NCBI GenBank assembly: GCA_016284305.1
Contig: JAEEON010000075.1
Span: 1 to 64,000 of the forward strand
Direction of reading: 5' to 3'
DNA length: 64,000 bases
Origin: Bacteroidales bacterium
Lineage (GTDB): Bacteria; Bacteroidota; Bacteroidia; Bacteroidales; F082
In this document: piece after piece, positions 34,848-44,283 of the stretch
How the letters are laid out: each line of letters starts with the position of its first letter
Numbering within the stretch: position 1 is the first letter of the stretch
Notes under the pieces: generated by a model
The model's input: only the letters and a program-made list of their open reading frames with translations
The model's database searches: none
Told to the model about the DNA's origin: nothing
Translations under genes and position numbers: made by a program

Positions 34848-37685
34848 TTACTGAACCATGAACTTCACGCTAGTGGTGTTCTTGCCCGCATTGAGGCGGA
34901 GCAGGTAGGCACCCGTGGCCATGTCATCCATCGAGACATTGATTTCGTGTTTGCCTTCGGTAAGCGTACCAAGGTTTTCAGCGCGGACCAAACGACCCGT
35001 CATGTCATAGACTTGATAGGAGACCATGGTGTTTTGGTCGAGGTCGAAGCGAACTGTAGCGGCGCTACGAACAGGGTTAGGATAGAGTTCCACCTTGCTC
35101 TGGGCGACGACAGGAGTCTCGCTAACGCTGGTGCCGCTGTGTTGACGATAGGTCTCGCAGCGGAAAATGCCCTTGCCGTAAGTGGCGGCGTAGATCACAC
35201 CATGATTGTTGGTGCCAGCAAACGGAACCATCACGGTGACGGTATCAACGATCATAGGAACAAACTGACCTTCCTTATAGATAGTCTGTTGTTTCAGATC
35301 CATGACCGGGACATCACCCATGTTGATGCCAGCTCTAACCCATTCAGGAGTGCCACCAATGTTATCGGTCTTATAGACACCATGTTCGGTACCAATGAGT
35401 ACATCACCAGTAGTCATCTCATAGATGCTTGAATAGACAGGCATCAGAGGCAGGTCGCCTTGCTTAGAGGTGAAGGTGGGCTCTGCAGCATCGAAGTTGT
35501 TGGAGTAGAGCACGTAGGTGTCATTGCCATAGCCACTCAGCGTCACCACAAGTTTCTTCTTGTCGCTGGAGAGAGCAATGCTGGACACGCCTCTGCCATC
35601 AACAGGAAGCTCAATGGTGGTAACTACAGGAGCGTAGTTAACACTATCAGTGCTGGTGCTGGTTGCAGCATCGTATGCGCCAAGCATGTTGGTGATACGA
35701 ACCAGGCGACCGTTTCTGGTGCCGACGACAACTTCATCGCCATCGATGCTAGTAGCAATGCACGAAGAAGTACCACCCGTGGTAGCAATTTTGTACCATG
35801 CGGTCTTCTTATTGAATTTCAAGGCATCCATGGTATAGTACACAGAGCTGTTATCAGCGACATAGAATTTCGTTGAAATCGGGTCTTTCACCAAGATAGA
35901 GTCGCTCAAGAGCGGAGAATCTGGGTTGAATTGCATGTCGAAAGGCAGGACAAAATCGAAAGGATAGTTAGCGGTGCCGCTGAAGCATTTCACCGTGTCA
36001 CCAGCTTTTTGATTTTTCTTGCACTTGAACCAAACAGAATCGGGGCTGACTTGATCATCGTAGTTCTCCCACAAAGCGATAGGCATGCGATAGCCCGTAT
36101 AGCTGAAGGTAGGTTGACCTGACTGACCAAGGAAGTTGGACTCATCATGATCAGCATTTGCGGTCTCTGTACGTTGGATGGCACCATCTTTTCTCACCAG
36201 GACAAACATATCAGGATTGATCGTAGAGACAACGCATGATCCACCATGATCCGCATCGGAGAAATTACCATAGGTTGCAGGGTTGTTTGAAGGATAAAGA
36301 GGAACGGCATAACCGTTGTGATTAGCCACATCAGCACCTTCGATGAGGATCGGGCCATGATCGAGGAGGCCACCGACAACGCGATTGATAGTTCCGCTAG
36401 GAGCAACGCTCAAGCAGCGAGCGGTGACATCACCTCTGTTGCAATTGGCGAAGGTGGGGTAAACTGAAGCGTTAATCTGGGCTTTGAAGATACCACCATC
36501 AGTAGCAACGTAGGCAGTCTTTGAATCACGAGGATTGAACGTCATGGCATTGACTCCAGAGTGGAGGTAAGTGTCGTTGAAAATGATGTCGTTATCACCT
36601 TCAGATTGCTTGACGACGAGATAGTAGCCGTTCGGATCAGAAGCGGATCTGTCCATACGCCAGAGATTGTAACCCGTCACATAGAGGCAGTAAGGATTGA
36701 CGGGGTCAACAGTCAGACCATGATTGAAGAGGCCTTTTCCTTCATAGAGCTGATGGCCGGCACTAGCGGTAACCTTTGGAAGGATCACGCGCCAGGTGTC
36801 ACCATGGTTCTCAGAAAGAAGGACAGAAGTATGGTTACCATCGGCAGCGATGATTGAAGCATACATCACATTGGGATCTGATGGAGCAACAGCGATATCT
36901 AACATACCAGGAGCAATTCCGATGGTTTCGATCATGCCAGCCTCATTCTCGACAGCTTCTTCAGCGGAGTGGCAAACCATAGCATCGAGTGAACCCATAT
37001 AAAGGGCACCGTCAACAACAGCCATAATGGTGTTATCCAAAGCGATTCTAATTGAGGTAACAACACCCATAAGGTCTTCTCCATTGGTCTTGGCATAGTC
37101 CCAAGTGGCAGAAGCGTTACCCAGTTGGCTAACGGAAGCATATCTCAAACCCGTTTCGGTACCAACAATGACCTTGTCGTCGAGAACAGCAACGTCGTTG
37201 ATGAAACTCCATTCGTTAACTTCGTTCAAATTTTCAGGAGTGGTGCTCGGAACAGCGGACATCTCTTTGTTTTTGATCATGTAAAGACCGGAGCCGATGA
37301 AGCTGGTTTCGTAGCCGAAGTCAGCCATGCCGTTGTAATTCACAGCTGAACCGCCATCACCCGTTCCCACATAGATGGTGCCGTCACTACCTTGAGCGAG
37401 GCAGCTGACCATCAAGTCTTGGCCCACTTGATGCCAAGTGATGCCATTGTTCCAAGAATAGAACACGCCACCGCCCATGGAACCAATATAAATGTGGTTA
37501 CCCGTCTGATCGTCAAAAATGACTGACGTGATTCTACCACCCATGTTGGAGGGGCCAACGGAATGCCAATAAATTGAATTGTCATCCCTTGTGTCGTTCA
37601 CAAATTGTCCTTGACCAGCCATGACTGACTGACCCAAGACCATGATTACCAAAAGTAAACTGAAAGGTAAAAATCTTTTCTTCAT
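34848..37685 (-). CDS. 945-residue secreted beta-propeller-like protein with T9SS sorting domain
   Basis: Signal peptide MKKRFLPFSLLLVIMVLGQSVMAG. The body contains many BNR/sialidase-like or Vps10-like repeats, for example HIYIGSMGGGVFYSWNNGITW, IYVGTGDGGS, YVATDGGIFKA and VLIGTEHGVYKTDN, which suggests one or two beta-propellers. The C-terminal 80 residues are a T9SS sorting domain (ELYPNPVRSAATVRF, VYDMTGRLVRAE, MATGAYLLRLNA, KFMVQ). Likely an exported or surface-attached adhesin or glycan-binding protein; no catalytic residues were seen. It has its own promoter box at 37758-37765. Confidence 0.87.
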   Translation of the reverse strand: MKKRFLPFSLLLVIMVLGQSVMAGQGQFVNDTRDDNSIYWHSVGPSNMGGRITSVIFDDQTGNHIYIGSMGGGVFYSWNNGITWHQVGQDLMVSCLAQGSDGTIYVGTGDGGSAVNYNGMADFGYETSFIGSGLYMIKNKEMSAVPSTTPENLNEVNEWSFINDVAVLDDKVIVGTETGLRYASVSQLGNASATWDYAKTNGEDLMGVVTSIRIALDNTIMAVVDGALYMGSLDAMVCHSAEEAVENEAGMIETIGIAPGMLDIAVAPSDPNVMYASIIAADGNHTSVLLSENHGDTWRVILPKVTASAGHQLYEGKGLFNHGLTVDPVNPYCLYVTGYNLWRMDRSASDPNGYYLVVKQSEGDNDIIFNDTYLHSGVNAMTFNPRDSKTAYVATDGGIFKAQINASVYPTFANCNRGDVTARCLSVAPSGTINRVVGGLLDHGPILIEGADVANHNGYAVPLYPSNNPATYGNFSDADHGGSCVVSTINPDMFVLVRKDGAIQRTETANADHDESNFLGQSGQPTFSYTGYRMPIALWENYDDQVSPDSVWFKCKKNQKAGDTVKCFSGTANYPFDFVLPFDMQFNPDSPLLSDSILVKDPISTKFYVADNSSVYYTMDALKFNKKTAWYKIATTGGTSSCIATSIDGDEVVVGTRNGRLVRITNMLGAYDAATSTSTDSVNYAPVVTTIELPVDGRGVSSIALSSDKKKLVVTLSGYGNDTYVLYSNNFDAAEPTFTSKQGDLPLMPVYSSIYEMTTGDVLIGTEHGVYKTDNIGGTPEWVRAGINMGDVPVMDLKQQTIYKEGQFVPMIVDTVTVMVPFAGTNNHGVIYAATYGKGIFRCETYRQHSGTSVSETPVVAQSKVELYPNPVRSAATVRFDLDQNTMVSYQVYDMTGRLVRAENLGTLTEGKHEINVSMDDMATGAYLLRLNAGKNTTSVKFMVQ

Positions 37686-37757
37686 ATTACGTAATTTTGA
37701 TTGAATTTCAGATACTTAACATTAAAATGCGTACTTTTACTTCAAAGTATTAGTTTG

Positions 37758-37765
37758 CAAATATA
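37758..37765 (-). promoter_or_regulatory. -7 box of the propeller protein gene
   Basis: The minus strand reads TATATTTG, a match to TAnnTTTG. Transcription would start near 37751, with a 65-nt AT-rich leader before the ATG at 37685. Confidence 0.5.
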
Positions 37766-37770
37766 AAACA

Positions 37771-37808
37771 TTCTTCCAAAGAAAATTTACTTTGGAAGAA
37801 TTTTTTTT
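37771..37808. terminator. Hairpin with T8 tail after the bat operon
   Basis: TTCTTCCAAAG (37771-37781) pairs with CTTTGGAAGAA (37790-37800), an 11-bp stem, followed on the plus strand by eight T. Genes on both sides are on the minus strand, where the tail is TGTTTTATA. It lies 37 nt below batE and most likely ends the bat transcript. Confidence 0.65.
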
Positions 37809-37844
37809 GATAAAAATCGAATTACGAATAGAAAAAAGATGGGA

Positions 37845-38606
37845 TCAGAAGGCTTCCAAGTCTTTAACTTGCAACCAACCCACGCTTCCGTCGGCAATCT
37901 TGATCTTGCTCCATTCCTCAGTGGAGTCCAAGAGCCGCACCTTGGTGCCCTCATGAAGCACGAACAGATCGACACTCGAAACGTTAGGCGAGCTTTTGGC
38001 GGTGACCGTCGGCGTCATCACGATGGCCTCGTCTTGATGACTCAGATCGTGATATTTCTCGATGGAGAAAGTCACCGAAAGTGCCAACACCAAAACCATA
38101 ACAACACCCGCAAAGAAGCCCAGCTTGCGCCAAGCAATTCGACGAGCCATGAGGAAGACAAACAGGAACGTTAAAAACAAGGCGAACGCAACGATGCTCA
38201 TCCATGCCCATCCGTCAACGGAAAAGAGCGATTTCAAGCTGTTCCACCAACGAACCAAAAACGACTGTGGAATGGGTTCAATCTTATCGACGATGGCCAA
38301 ATTGGCAATCTGGAGGTTGGCCTTGATATCCTCGTTGCCCGGATCCAGTTTCAAAGCCTTCTCATAATATAGGATGGCGTGAGGATAGTCCTTCATCTTG
38401 TAATAAGTGTTGCCCATGTTATAATACAATGAGGCCGACTCCAAACCGAAGTCAACGATCTGGTTGTATTTGTCCAAGGCCTTCTCGTAACTACCTTCAT
38501 TATATGCGGCGTTACCCTCCTCAAACCACGTCTTTTGCGACTGAGCCACGCATGTCCCAGCCATCCAGACCATCATCACTATCGCTATAATCTTAACACT
38601 TCTCAT
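37845..38606 (-). CDS. batE: BatE, TPR and SH3-like membrane protein
   Basis: 253 residues: signal peptide, TPR units (WFEEGNAAYNEGSYEKALDK and YYNMGNTYYKMKDYPHAILYY), two membrane helices (about 140-185), and a C-terminal SH3b-like domain (TKVRLLDSTEEWSKIKIADG). This is the BatE architecture. Bat proteins form an inner-membrane/periplasmic complex linked to oxygen or stress tolerance in Bacteroides fragilis and to virulence in other phyla, although the mechanism is unclear. It is the last gene of the operon, 73 nt below batD and separated from it by heptad repeats. Confidence 0.9.
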   Translation of the reverse strand: MRSVKIIAIVMMVWMAGTCVAQSQKTWFEEGNAAYNEGSYEKALDKYNQIVDFGLESASLYYNMGNTYYKMKDYPHAILYYEKALKLDPGNEDIKANLQIANLAIVDKIEPIPQSFLVRWWNSLKSLFSVDGWAWMSIVAFALFLTFLFVFLMARRIAWRKLGFFAGVVMVLVLALSVTFSIEKYHDLSHQDEAIVMTPTVTAKSSPNVSSVDLFVLHEGTKVRLLDSTEEWSKIKIADGSVGWLQVKDLEAF

Positions 38607-38649
38607 ATCTATTCTCTTTCAATTAACTTCATTGAATACTTCACATTTT

Positions 38650-38677
38650 TCAACTCTCAACTCTCAACTTTCAACTC
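38650..38677. repeat. Heptad repeat, unit TCAACTC (4 copies)
   Basis: TCAACTC, TCAACTC, TCAACTT, TCAACTC. In the sense of the bat operon the unit is GAGTTGA. It lies between the batD stop and the batE start. Confidence 0.88.
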
Positions 38678-38679
38678 CC

Positions 38680-40536
38680 TTACAGTTCCCTCTCCGCCTT
38701 CATGATCACCTCCAGGCCTTTATGATATAGGTCATCCATCTTAGCTGCGGCATCACCAGGAGCAAAACGGGCGAACTCGCAAAGGTTCAGGGTATCGACA
38801 AACTGATTAGCCAATTCCTCGCTGATCCCCTTCTGGGTCATGGTCTCTTTCACGGTATCCATTGAGAGCACAGAACGTTCGATGCCAAGCTTGTCGGAGA
38901 TATAGCCCCACAATGCCTGTGACATCTCCTCGTAATAATGGCCCTGGTCTTGTTCCTTCAAATATTTCTCGGCGTTCTTTAACCGTCCCTTGGCCACCTT
39001 GGTCGCCTGACGATTGCGCACGAGGACCACATCTTGCTTAAACTGACGACGTTTCTTAACGACAATCAAAAGGATGAGGAACAGCAGTAACAGTGCGGCC
39101 ATGATCAAGAAATAGGTCATCGAAGCAAAGAAGTGACTGTTGACTGGCTTCATGTTCGACCCGTCATTGGTGATATGACGTATGTCGCTGCCAAGATATT
39201 TGATTCCCTCTTGGTTGGTGGCATAGACGCCACCTTCGTTGGATTCACCACCGGCACCACGACTGACGTTTACATGCATTGGATTCGAATGTAAGGTGAC
39301 GTATTGGCCCTTGGCGGGGTTGAAATAGGAGAACTCCATCGGAGGGATGTCGAAACTGCCCGCTCGACGAGGGATGACCAGATATTCTGCCTTTTTCGTG
39401 CCGTTCATGCCTTGGCTATTGGCATCAACCGAAGAAGTGAGCTTGGGGTCATACACCTCGAAATCGGGAGGAAAGACGGGACTGGGCATGTTGAGCAGTT
39501 CCAGATTACCGCTACCCGACACGGTCACCGTCAGCGTAATGGCCTCGTTGGTGCTTGCCTCCTCACGGTCAAGGGAGGCTGAGAAGTTATAGTTGCCGAC
39601 AGCGCCCGAGAAACTGGCTGGTTTGCCATCGACAGGAAGGCTCTTGATGTCGAGATTGAGCGTCCCGGTCTCCACGTTTTTCTGAACATTGGTGTAACTT
39701 CTATTGAAGAACGGGTCGTCAAAAAAGATGTCGAACGGGTTGTTGCTTCGACGCGACTCACGCTGAGTTTGGACCTGGACGATACATTCGATGCCCATGG
39801 GTTCCACGGTTAGTTTTCCGGCTTTTTGAGGAATCACAACCACCTTCTTGACTTCGGCGGTCGTATATTCGATGCCATTGACCACCTCGGACGACTGATG
39901 CAAGGAGCCGTTGTCGCCGATTTCCTTCATCCAAAAGCCACCATACGAAGGCATTCGGGAAATGTTGAGTTGGGAAGCAGGAAGACGGGTATAGAACTTA
40001 TAGGTGAGGACGATAGGTTCCCCCACATACGCAGATTTCTTCGAGGGCGTCACTTTCATGAAGACATCCTTGCCACTTACCTGCGGATCGGTGCTGCTTT
40101 GGGGTTTCGCAGTATTGGTGGACTGTCCTCCCTGCGAATAAGAGTCGTCGCTAGAACCAGCCACCACCGTGATCTTGAAAGGCTCGCTATGAATCTCCGT
40201 TCCATCCACGGTATAAGAGGCTGAGGCTATGGTGAACGTCCCTTCCTTCTCAGCCCGCAGTACATACGAGAAGGTGTTGCTGATGCTTCGGCTCATCGAA
40301 CCGTTGATGATCTGCACGCTCGAGCTGGATGAGTTGAAAGGACCACCTACAACGGTGAAACCATCAAATGTTGGGCCCACGAATCTTTTTCCGTCCGCAT
40401 TAGCTTCAAAAGCAACACGAAACTGCTCGCCCACCGACACTTGGCTTTTCGTTGAGACCTTGAGCGTCGCATCTTGCGCAAATAACCTCCAAGGCATCAA
40501 GCCTATCAATAAACCTATCAATAACAATCTCTTCAT
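38680..40536 (-). CDS. batD: BatD family oxygen-tolerance protein
   Basis: 618 residues. Signal peptide MKRLLLIGLLIGLMPWRLFAQ, then a long periplasmic part of Ig-like beta domains. The family motif lies near SVGEQFRVAFEANADGKRFV and YVGEPIVLTYKFYTRLPASQ. A single membrane helix (about 465-490) precedes a cytoplasmic helical C-terminus. BatD (pfam BatD, formerly DUF2135-like annotation) is thought to scaffold the BatA/BatB VWA proteins. It lies between batC and batE in the same operon; both flanking gaps carry tandem repeats. Confidence 0.92.
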   Translation of the reverse strand: MKRLLLIGLLIGLMPWRLFAQDATLKVSTKSQVSVGEQFRVAFEANADGKRFVGPTFDGFTVVGGPFNSSSSSVQIINGSMSRSISNTFSYVLRAEKEGTFTIASASYTVDGTEIHSEPFKITVVAGSSDDSYSQGGQSTNTAKPQSSTDPQVSGKDVFMKVTPSKKSAYVGEPIVLTYKFYTRLPASQLNISRMPSYGGFWMKEIGDNGSLHQSSEVVNGIEYTTAEVKKVVVIPQKAGKLTVEPMGIECIVQVQTQRESRRSNNPFDIFFDDPFFNRSYTNVQKNVETGTLNLDIKSLPVDGKPASFSGAVGNYNFSASLDREEASTNEAITLTVTVSGSGNLELLNMPSPVFPPDFEVYDPKLTSSVDANSQGMNGTKKAEYLVIPRRAGSFDIPPMEFSYFNPAKGQYVTLHSNPMHVNVSRGAGGESNEGGVYATNQEGIKYLGSDIRHITNDGSNMKPVNSHFFASMTYFLIMAALLLLFLILLIVVKKRRQFKQDVVLVRNRQATKVAKGRLKNAEKYLKEQDQGHYYEEMSQALWGYISDKLGIERSVLSMDTVKETMTQKGISEELANQFVDTLNLCEFARFAPGDAAAKMDDLYHKGLEVIMKAEREL

Positions 40537-40539
40537 ATT

Positions 40540-40600
40540 CTGTCTTCTTACTTCTTACTTCTGTCTTCTTACTTCTTACTTCTGTCTTCTTACTTCTTAC
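40540..40600. repeat. 21-nt tandem repeat with internal 7-nt periodicity (2.9 copies)
   Basis: The unit CTGTCTTCTTACTTCTTACTT repeats at 40540, 40561 and 40582, almost perfectly; within it, near-heptads TCTTACT recur. In the operon sense it reads AAGTAAGAAG. It abuts the batD ATG at 40536 and supplies the stop codon of batC (TTA at 40597-40599). Confidence 0.92.
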
Positions 40601-42225
40601 CAATCCTTCTCCGACTTTCGCTTCGGTTGGGTCCGGACTTTCTGTTCATTGACCTTTTCCATGGTCTGTTTTTCTTGATTCTCAAGAGCATCCAACATAC
40701 GTTGAGCATCCTCCTTTGACATGTCTTGGGGACTCTGCTGTTGTTGTTGCTGCTGTTGCTGTTGTTGGTCTTGTTGATTCTGCTGATCCTGTTGCTGCTC
40801 TTGTTGATCTTGCTGTTCTTGTTGTTGTTCCTGCTGCTGTTGTTGCTGTTGTTGGTCTTCGCCTTCCTGTTTCTCGAACACAGCGCTCACCATCACGTCA
40901 AATCCCGGCATGGTGAAGAAGTTGCCCAAAGGTTGCACTTGAACAGCAGTATCCCCAACTTGATGAATCTTGTATTCCTTAAACTGGTATCCCGGTTCGG
41001 GAGCGTTGCGCAGCGTCACCGTCTCTCCTCGTGTAGCCTTGTCCACATCCAACAGCACATGGCCACCCTCCAAAGTCGTGTCGGCCACCACTTGATAGTA
41101 GTCTTGGGCTTCAACGAAACTTGCCTTCACGGTGACGTCATCGTCCAACATTTGGAAGACGTTCTGGTCCGAAACGGGTGCCGTCGTTGAAGGATCCTTG
41201 TCACTGACCACAGTAAGATCTCCGAGCTGATAACCTGGAGCGGGTTTGACGATGATTCCGACGTTTTGTCCAGGCAGGGCAAGCGAGTCCGTCACCATGA
41301 TTTGGCCGTTTTCCGTGGAGTCAATGCTGACATGGAGTGCCAAGGTGAAGCGTGCAGAAACCGTGACGTCGAAGTCGGGCATCTGGAACACCGTGTCGTT
41401 GACGGGGACGGTATCAGAAGGGCTACCCGTCTTGGTAACGACATAATGGTCAACCATATAGCGTGGTTCCGGAGTAGAATGCAAGGTCACCTGCTGCCCC
41501 TCAATGGCTTTGCTGCGGTCAGCACTGACCTTACCATGGGCAATGTTTTGATCGATATTGATTTTATGTGCCAATTTGAATTCAGCGGTGACGATAACAT
41601 CGAACTTAGGCATTTCAAAGCGACTTCCACTAACGGCTACCGTGACTTGTTGGTCATCAGCCTTCACCACGACATATTGCGAAAGGGCGTAATCCTCATC
41701 GGGCTTGGCACTCAAAGTCACCATCTGTCCGTTGAAAGCCATCTCCTCGCTTGCCTCGACCCGGCCATGAGCCACTTGAGGATCAACCCAGATATGGCTC
41801 TTCAACAAGTGCGCACGGCAATACTCGAGGTTGTACAAGGCATCTTGGTTTTCGGGATTGAATTTCAATGCCACCTTATAAATATTGAAGGCATCGTAAT
41901 ACTTCCCTTGTTCCAAAAGGCAGTTACCCATATTGAATACCGCTTGTGACTTCAGTTTGGCATCCGGGGTCATATCGACCACTTTCTGGAAAGCCTCAAT
42001 AGCATCCGTGTAGTTCTCTTGCCTATATAAGGCGTCGCCCAGGTTGAACTGTGCCTCGGCACTGGTGGGTTTGGTCTCCAATGCCTTACGATACATCACT
42101 TCGGCTTCGGTATAATTGCTTTTACGGTATTGTCGGTTACCCTTGCGGATCTGTTTCTCGACCGTCTGGCCCTGCATGGTCATGACGGAAAGCAAAAGTG
42201 TCAAAAGCAAAATTCGTTTATTCAT
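40597..42225 (-). CDS. batC: BatC-like TPR protein fused to InlB-B-like repeats and a polyglutamine tract
   Basis: 542 residues, about twice a normal BatC. A signal peptide (MNKRILLLTLLLSVMTMQGQ) leads into three to four TPR units (GNRQYRKSNYTEAEVMYRKA, AQFNLGDALYRQENYTDAIE, FNMGNCLLEQGKYYDAFNIY), which are the usual BatC part. Four repeats of about 75 residues follow, each with a G-x-VTL-x-P-GY core and ending FxMPxFDVxVSAxF, resembling divergent InlB B-repeats. Then comes a run of about 45 Gln with Glu/Asp/Asn, and a short lysine-rich tail containing SPQDMSKEDAQRMLDALE, which is itself the usual BatC C-terminus. The repeats thus appear inserted into an ordinary BatC. ATG 42225 overlaps the batB stop by 8 nt. 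Confidence 0.85.
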   Translation of the reverse strand: MNKRILLLTLLLSVMTMQGQTVEKQIRKGNRQYRKSNYTEAEVMYRKALETKPTSAEAQFNLGDALYRQENYTDAIEAFQKVVDMTPDAKLKSQAVFNMGNCLLEQGKYYDAFNIYKVALKFNPENQDALYNLEYCRAHLLKSHIWVDPQVAHGRVEASEEMAFNGQMVTLSAKPDEDYALSQYVVVKADDQQVTVAVSGSRFEMPKFDVIVTAEFKLAHKINIDQNIAHGKVSADRSKAIEGQQVTLHSTPEPRYMVDHYVVTKTGSPSDTVPVNDTVFQMPDFDVTVSARFTLALHVSIDSTENGQIMVTDSLALPGQNVGIIVKPAPGYQLGDLTVVSDKDPSTTAPVSDQNVFQMLDDDVTVKASFVEAQDYYQVVADTTLEGGHVLLDVDKATRGETVTLRNAPEPGYQFKEYKIHQVGDTAVQVQPLGNFFTMPGFDVMVSAVFEKQEGEDQQQQQQQQEQQQEQQDQQEQQQDQQNQQDQQQQQQQQQQQSPQDMSKEDAQRMLDALENQEKQTMEKVNEQKVRTQPKRKSEKDW

Positions 42226-43279
42226 CGCTTTCCTCCTTTCGTTCAAAGATAGAAAACTTCGACTCCCAAGGTTTTTTCCCCGAAGACAGGAGGATCTCCA
42301 TCAGCAGGAGGATAATGGCGGCACCGACGAACCATTGGAAATGGTCCTCATAATCGGTAAACACCTTGGTTTCGATCTCAGTCTTATCCATCTTGGAGAT
42401 ATCCTCATAGATCTTCTCGAGTCCGACGTTGGAGTTGCTGGCTCTGACGTACATACCTCCGCCAGCATCGGCGATGCGTCTGAGCATCTCCTCGTCCAAA
42501 CGGGTCACGATGGTATTGCCTTGTTTGTCTTTCTTATAGCCCAGCATACGACCATATTGATTGTATTCAGGAATAGGCGCTCCATCAGGAAGGCCCATGC
42601 CTATGGTGTAGATACGTATGCCTTTCTTGGCTGCCTCACGGGCAGCGTTCATGGCTGCTTCGTTCTCATGGTCTTCACCATCGGAGATGATGATGATGGC
42701 CTTGCTCCGCTCATCATCGTTGAACGACTTGAGAGCCAAGTTAATAGCCTCACCTATAGCGGTACCTTGGGAGGCCACGCTACTCGTATTTACGGAGGAG
42801 AGGAACATCTTGGCGGCAGCGTAGTCAGTGGTGATTGGCAGTTGGACAAAAGCCTTGTCGGCAAATACAATCACGCCAAGTCTATCACCTTGAAGACTGT
42901 TAATCAGCGTGTTGATAGCCTGTTTTGAACGGTCGAGACGGCTCGGAACAATGTCTTGAGCATTCATGGAGTTAGAGACATCGACGGCGATGTAGAGGTC
43001 AATGCCTTCACGCTTTACTTCCTCCATCTTGGAGCCGTTCTGCAGATTGGCCAGACCAAGGATGAGGCAGGTAATCATCAAAAGGAAGACGACGAACTTG
43101 AACACGCCACGGCGACCTGAGCGTTGAGGAATCAGATAGTCTCTCATCTCCATGTCGGCAAAACGCTTGAAGGTCCGATCCTGCCATAGACGGATGACGA
43201 TATAAAGGATGATCAGCAAAGGGATGATGATCAACCCATAAAGATATTCCGGATGTTCAAATCTTAATACACTTTCCAT
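42218..43279 (-). CDS. batB: BatB, VWA domain membrane protein
   Basis: 353 residues. Two N-terminal membrane helices (about 10-28 and 58-76), a von Willebrand A domain with the MIDAS motif DVSNSMNAQDIVPSRLDRSK near 95, and a C-terminal membrane helix (about 315-332). The FADKAFVQLPITTDY stretch is conserved in the family. VWA domains bind protein partners through a divalent metal. It lies 5 nt below batA and overlaps batC. Confidence 0.95.
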   Translation of the reverse strand: MESVLRFEHPEYLYGLIIIPLLIILYIVIRLWQDRTFKRFADMEMRDYLIPQRSGRRGVFKFVVFLLMITCLILGLANLQNGSKMEEVKREGIDLYIAVDVSNSMNAQDIVPSRLDRSKQAINTLINSLQGDRLGVIVFADKAFVQLPITTDYAAAKMFLSSVNTSSVASQGTAIGEAINLALKSFNDDERSKAIIIISDGEDHENEAAMNAAREAAKKGIRIYTIGMGLPDGAPIPEYNQYGRMLGYKKDKQGNTIVTRLDEEMLRRIADAGGGMYVRASNSNVGLEKIYEDISKMDKTEIETKVFTDYEDHFQWFVGAAIILLLMEILLSSGKKPWESKFSIFERKEESDE

Positions 43280-43284
43280 AATCC

Positions 43285-44283
43285 CTACTCCGATATCGTT
43301 CTAAAAACAGTCCTACGCAAAATAAACTCTAACAAAAGCAAGGCGATGGCCCAAGCCACCAGAGGATAAAACTCCTCATGGAGGCGTTTAAACTCCATCA
43401 CTTCGATCTTGGAACGTTCCAGCTTGTCGATCTCTTCATAGATCTCGTCGAGCTTTTGGTTGGAGGTGGCACGGAAATACTTGCCACCGGAGGTGTTGGC
43501 AATGGTAGTCAGCAGCTTCTCATCGATTTCGACCCTCATTTGTTGGTACTGGATACCGAAGATGGTTTGGACGGGATAAGGAGCGGTGCCATAGCTACCG
43601 ACGCCGATAGTATAGACACGGATGCCGAAGAGCTTGGCCATCTCAGCGGCGGTATAGGGGTCAACGGAACCCGCGTTGTTGCTACCATCGGTGAGCAAGA
43701 TGATCACTTTTGAAACGGCTTCGCTGTCCTTGAGTCGGTTGATGGCCGTGGCAAGGCCATCGCCGATGGCGGTTCCATCATCGATCATGCCGTTTTTGAG
43801 TTCCTTAAGCATGTTGAGCATCACGGTGTGGTCGGTGGTCAACGGCACTTGGGTGAACGACTCACCTGCGAACACCACCAGGCCCATACGGTCGCCAGGA
43901 CGGCCTTCGACAAATTCAGAGGCAACCTGTTTGGAGGCTTCCAAGCGGTCGGGCTTGAAGTCACGGGCAAGCATACTGCCCGAGATATCTTGGGCCAAGA
44001 TAATGTCGATGCCTTCGATATTGGATTTCTGACTGGTCGAAGAGCTTTGTGGACGAGCCATTGCCACGATGAGCAAAGCCAATGCGGCCATCTTCAATGC
44101 GAAGAGGATATGTCGGGCATACACTCTCCAACTTTTCGGCAACTCGTCGAAGCCTTGGGTGTCGGAGAACCGGACTGAAGCCTCTTGTTTTTTATGGCGG
44201 AGGATGTACCAAACGATGGCCAAGGGGATGATGGCCAAGCCCAAAAGGAACTTAGGATTGGCAAAGGTGATATTCTCAAGCAT
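43285..44283 (-). CDS. batA: BatA, VWA domain membrane protein
   Basis: 332 residues with the same plan as batB: two N-terminal helices, a VWA domain with MIDAS AQDISGSMLARDFKPDR near 94 and VVFAGESFTQVPLTTDH, and a C-terminal helix. BatA and BatB are paralogues and likely interact. The start overlaps the end of the preceding gene by 8 nt. Confidence 0.95.
   Translation of the reverse strand: MLENITFANPKFLLGLAIIPLAIVWYILRHKKQEASVRFSDTQGFDELPKSWRVYARHILFALKMAALALLIVAMARPQSSSTSQKSNIEGIDIILAQDISGSMLARDFKPDRLEASKQVASEFVEGRPGDRMGLVVFAGESFTQVPLTTDHTVMLNMLKELKNGMIDDGTAIGDGLATAINRLKDSEAVSKVIILLTDGSNNAGSVDPYTAAEMAKLFGIRVYTIGVGSYGTAPYPVQTIFGIQYQQMRVEIDEKLLTTIANTSGGKYFRATSNQKLDEIYEEIDKLERSKIEVMEFKRLHEEFYPLVAWAIALLLLEFILRRTVFRTISE

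Noticed and set aside
40726-41190. Polyleucine-rich frame on the plus strand
   Set aside because: It is the complement of the CAG/CAA polyglutamine tract of batC, not a membrane protein gene.
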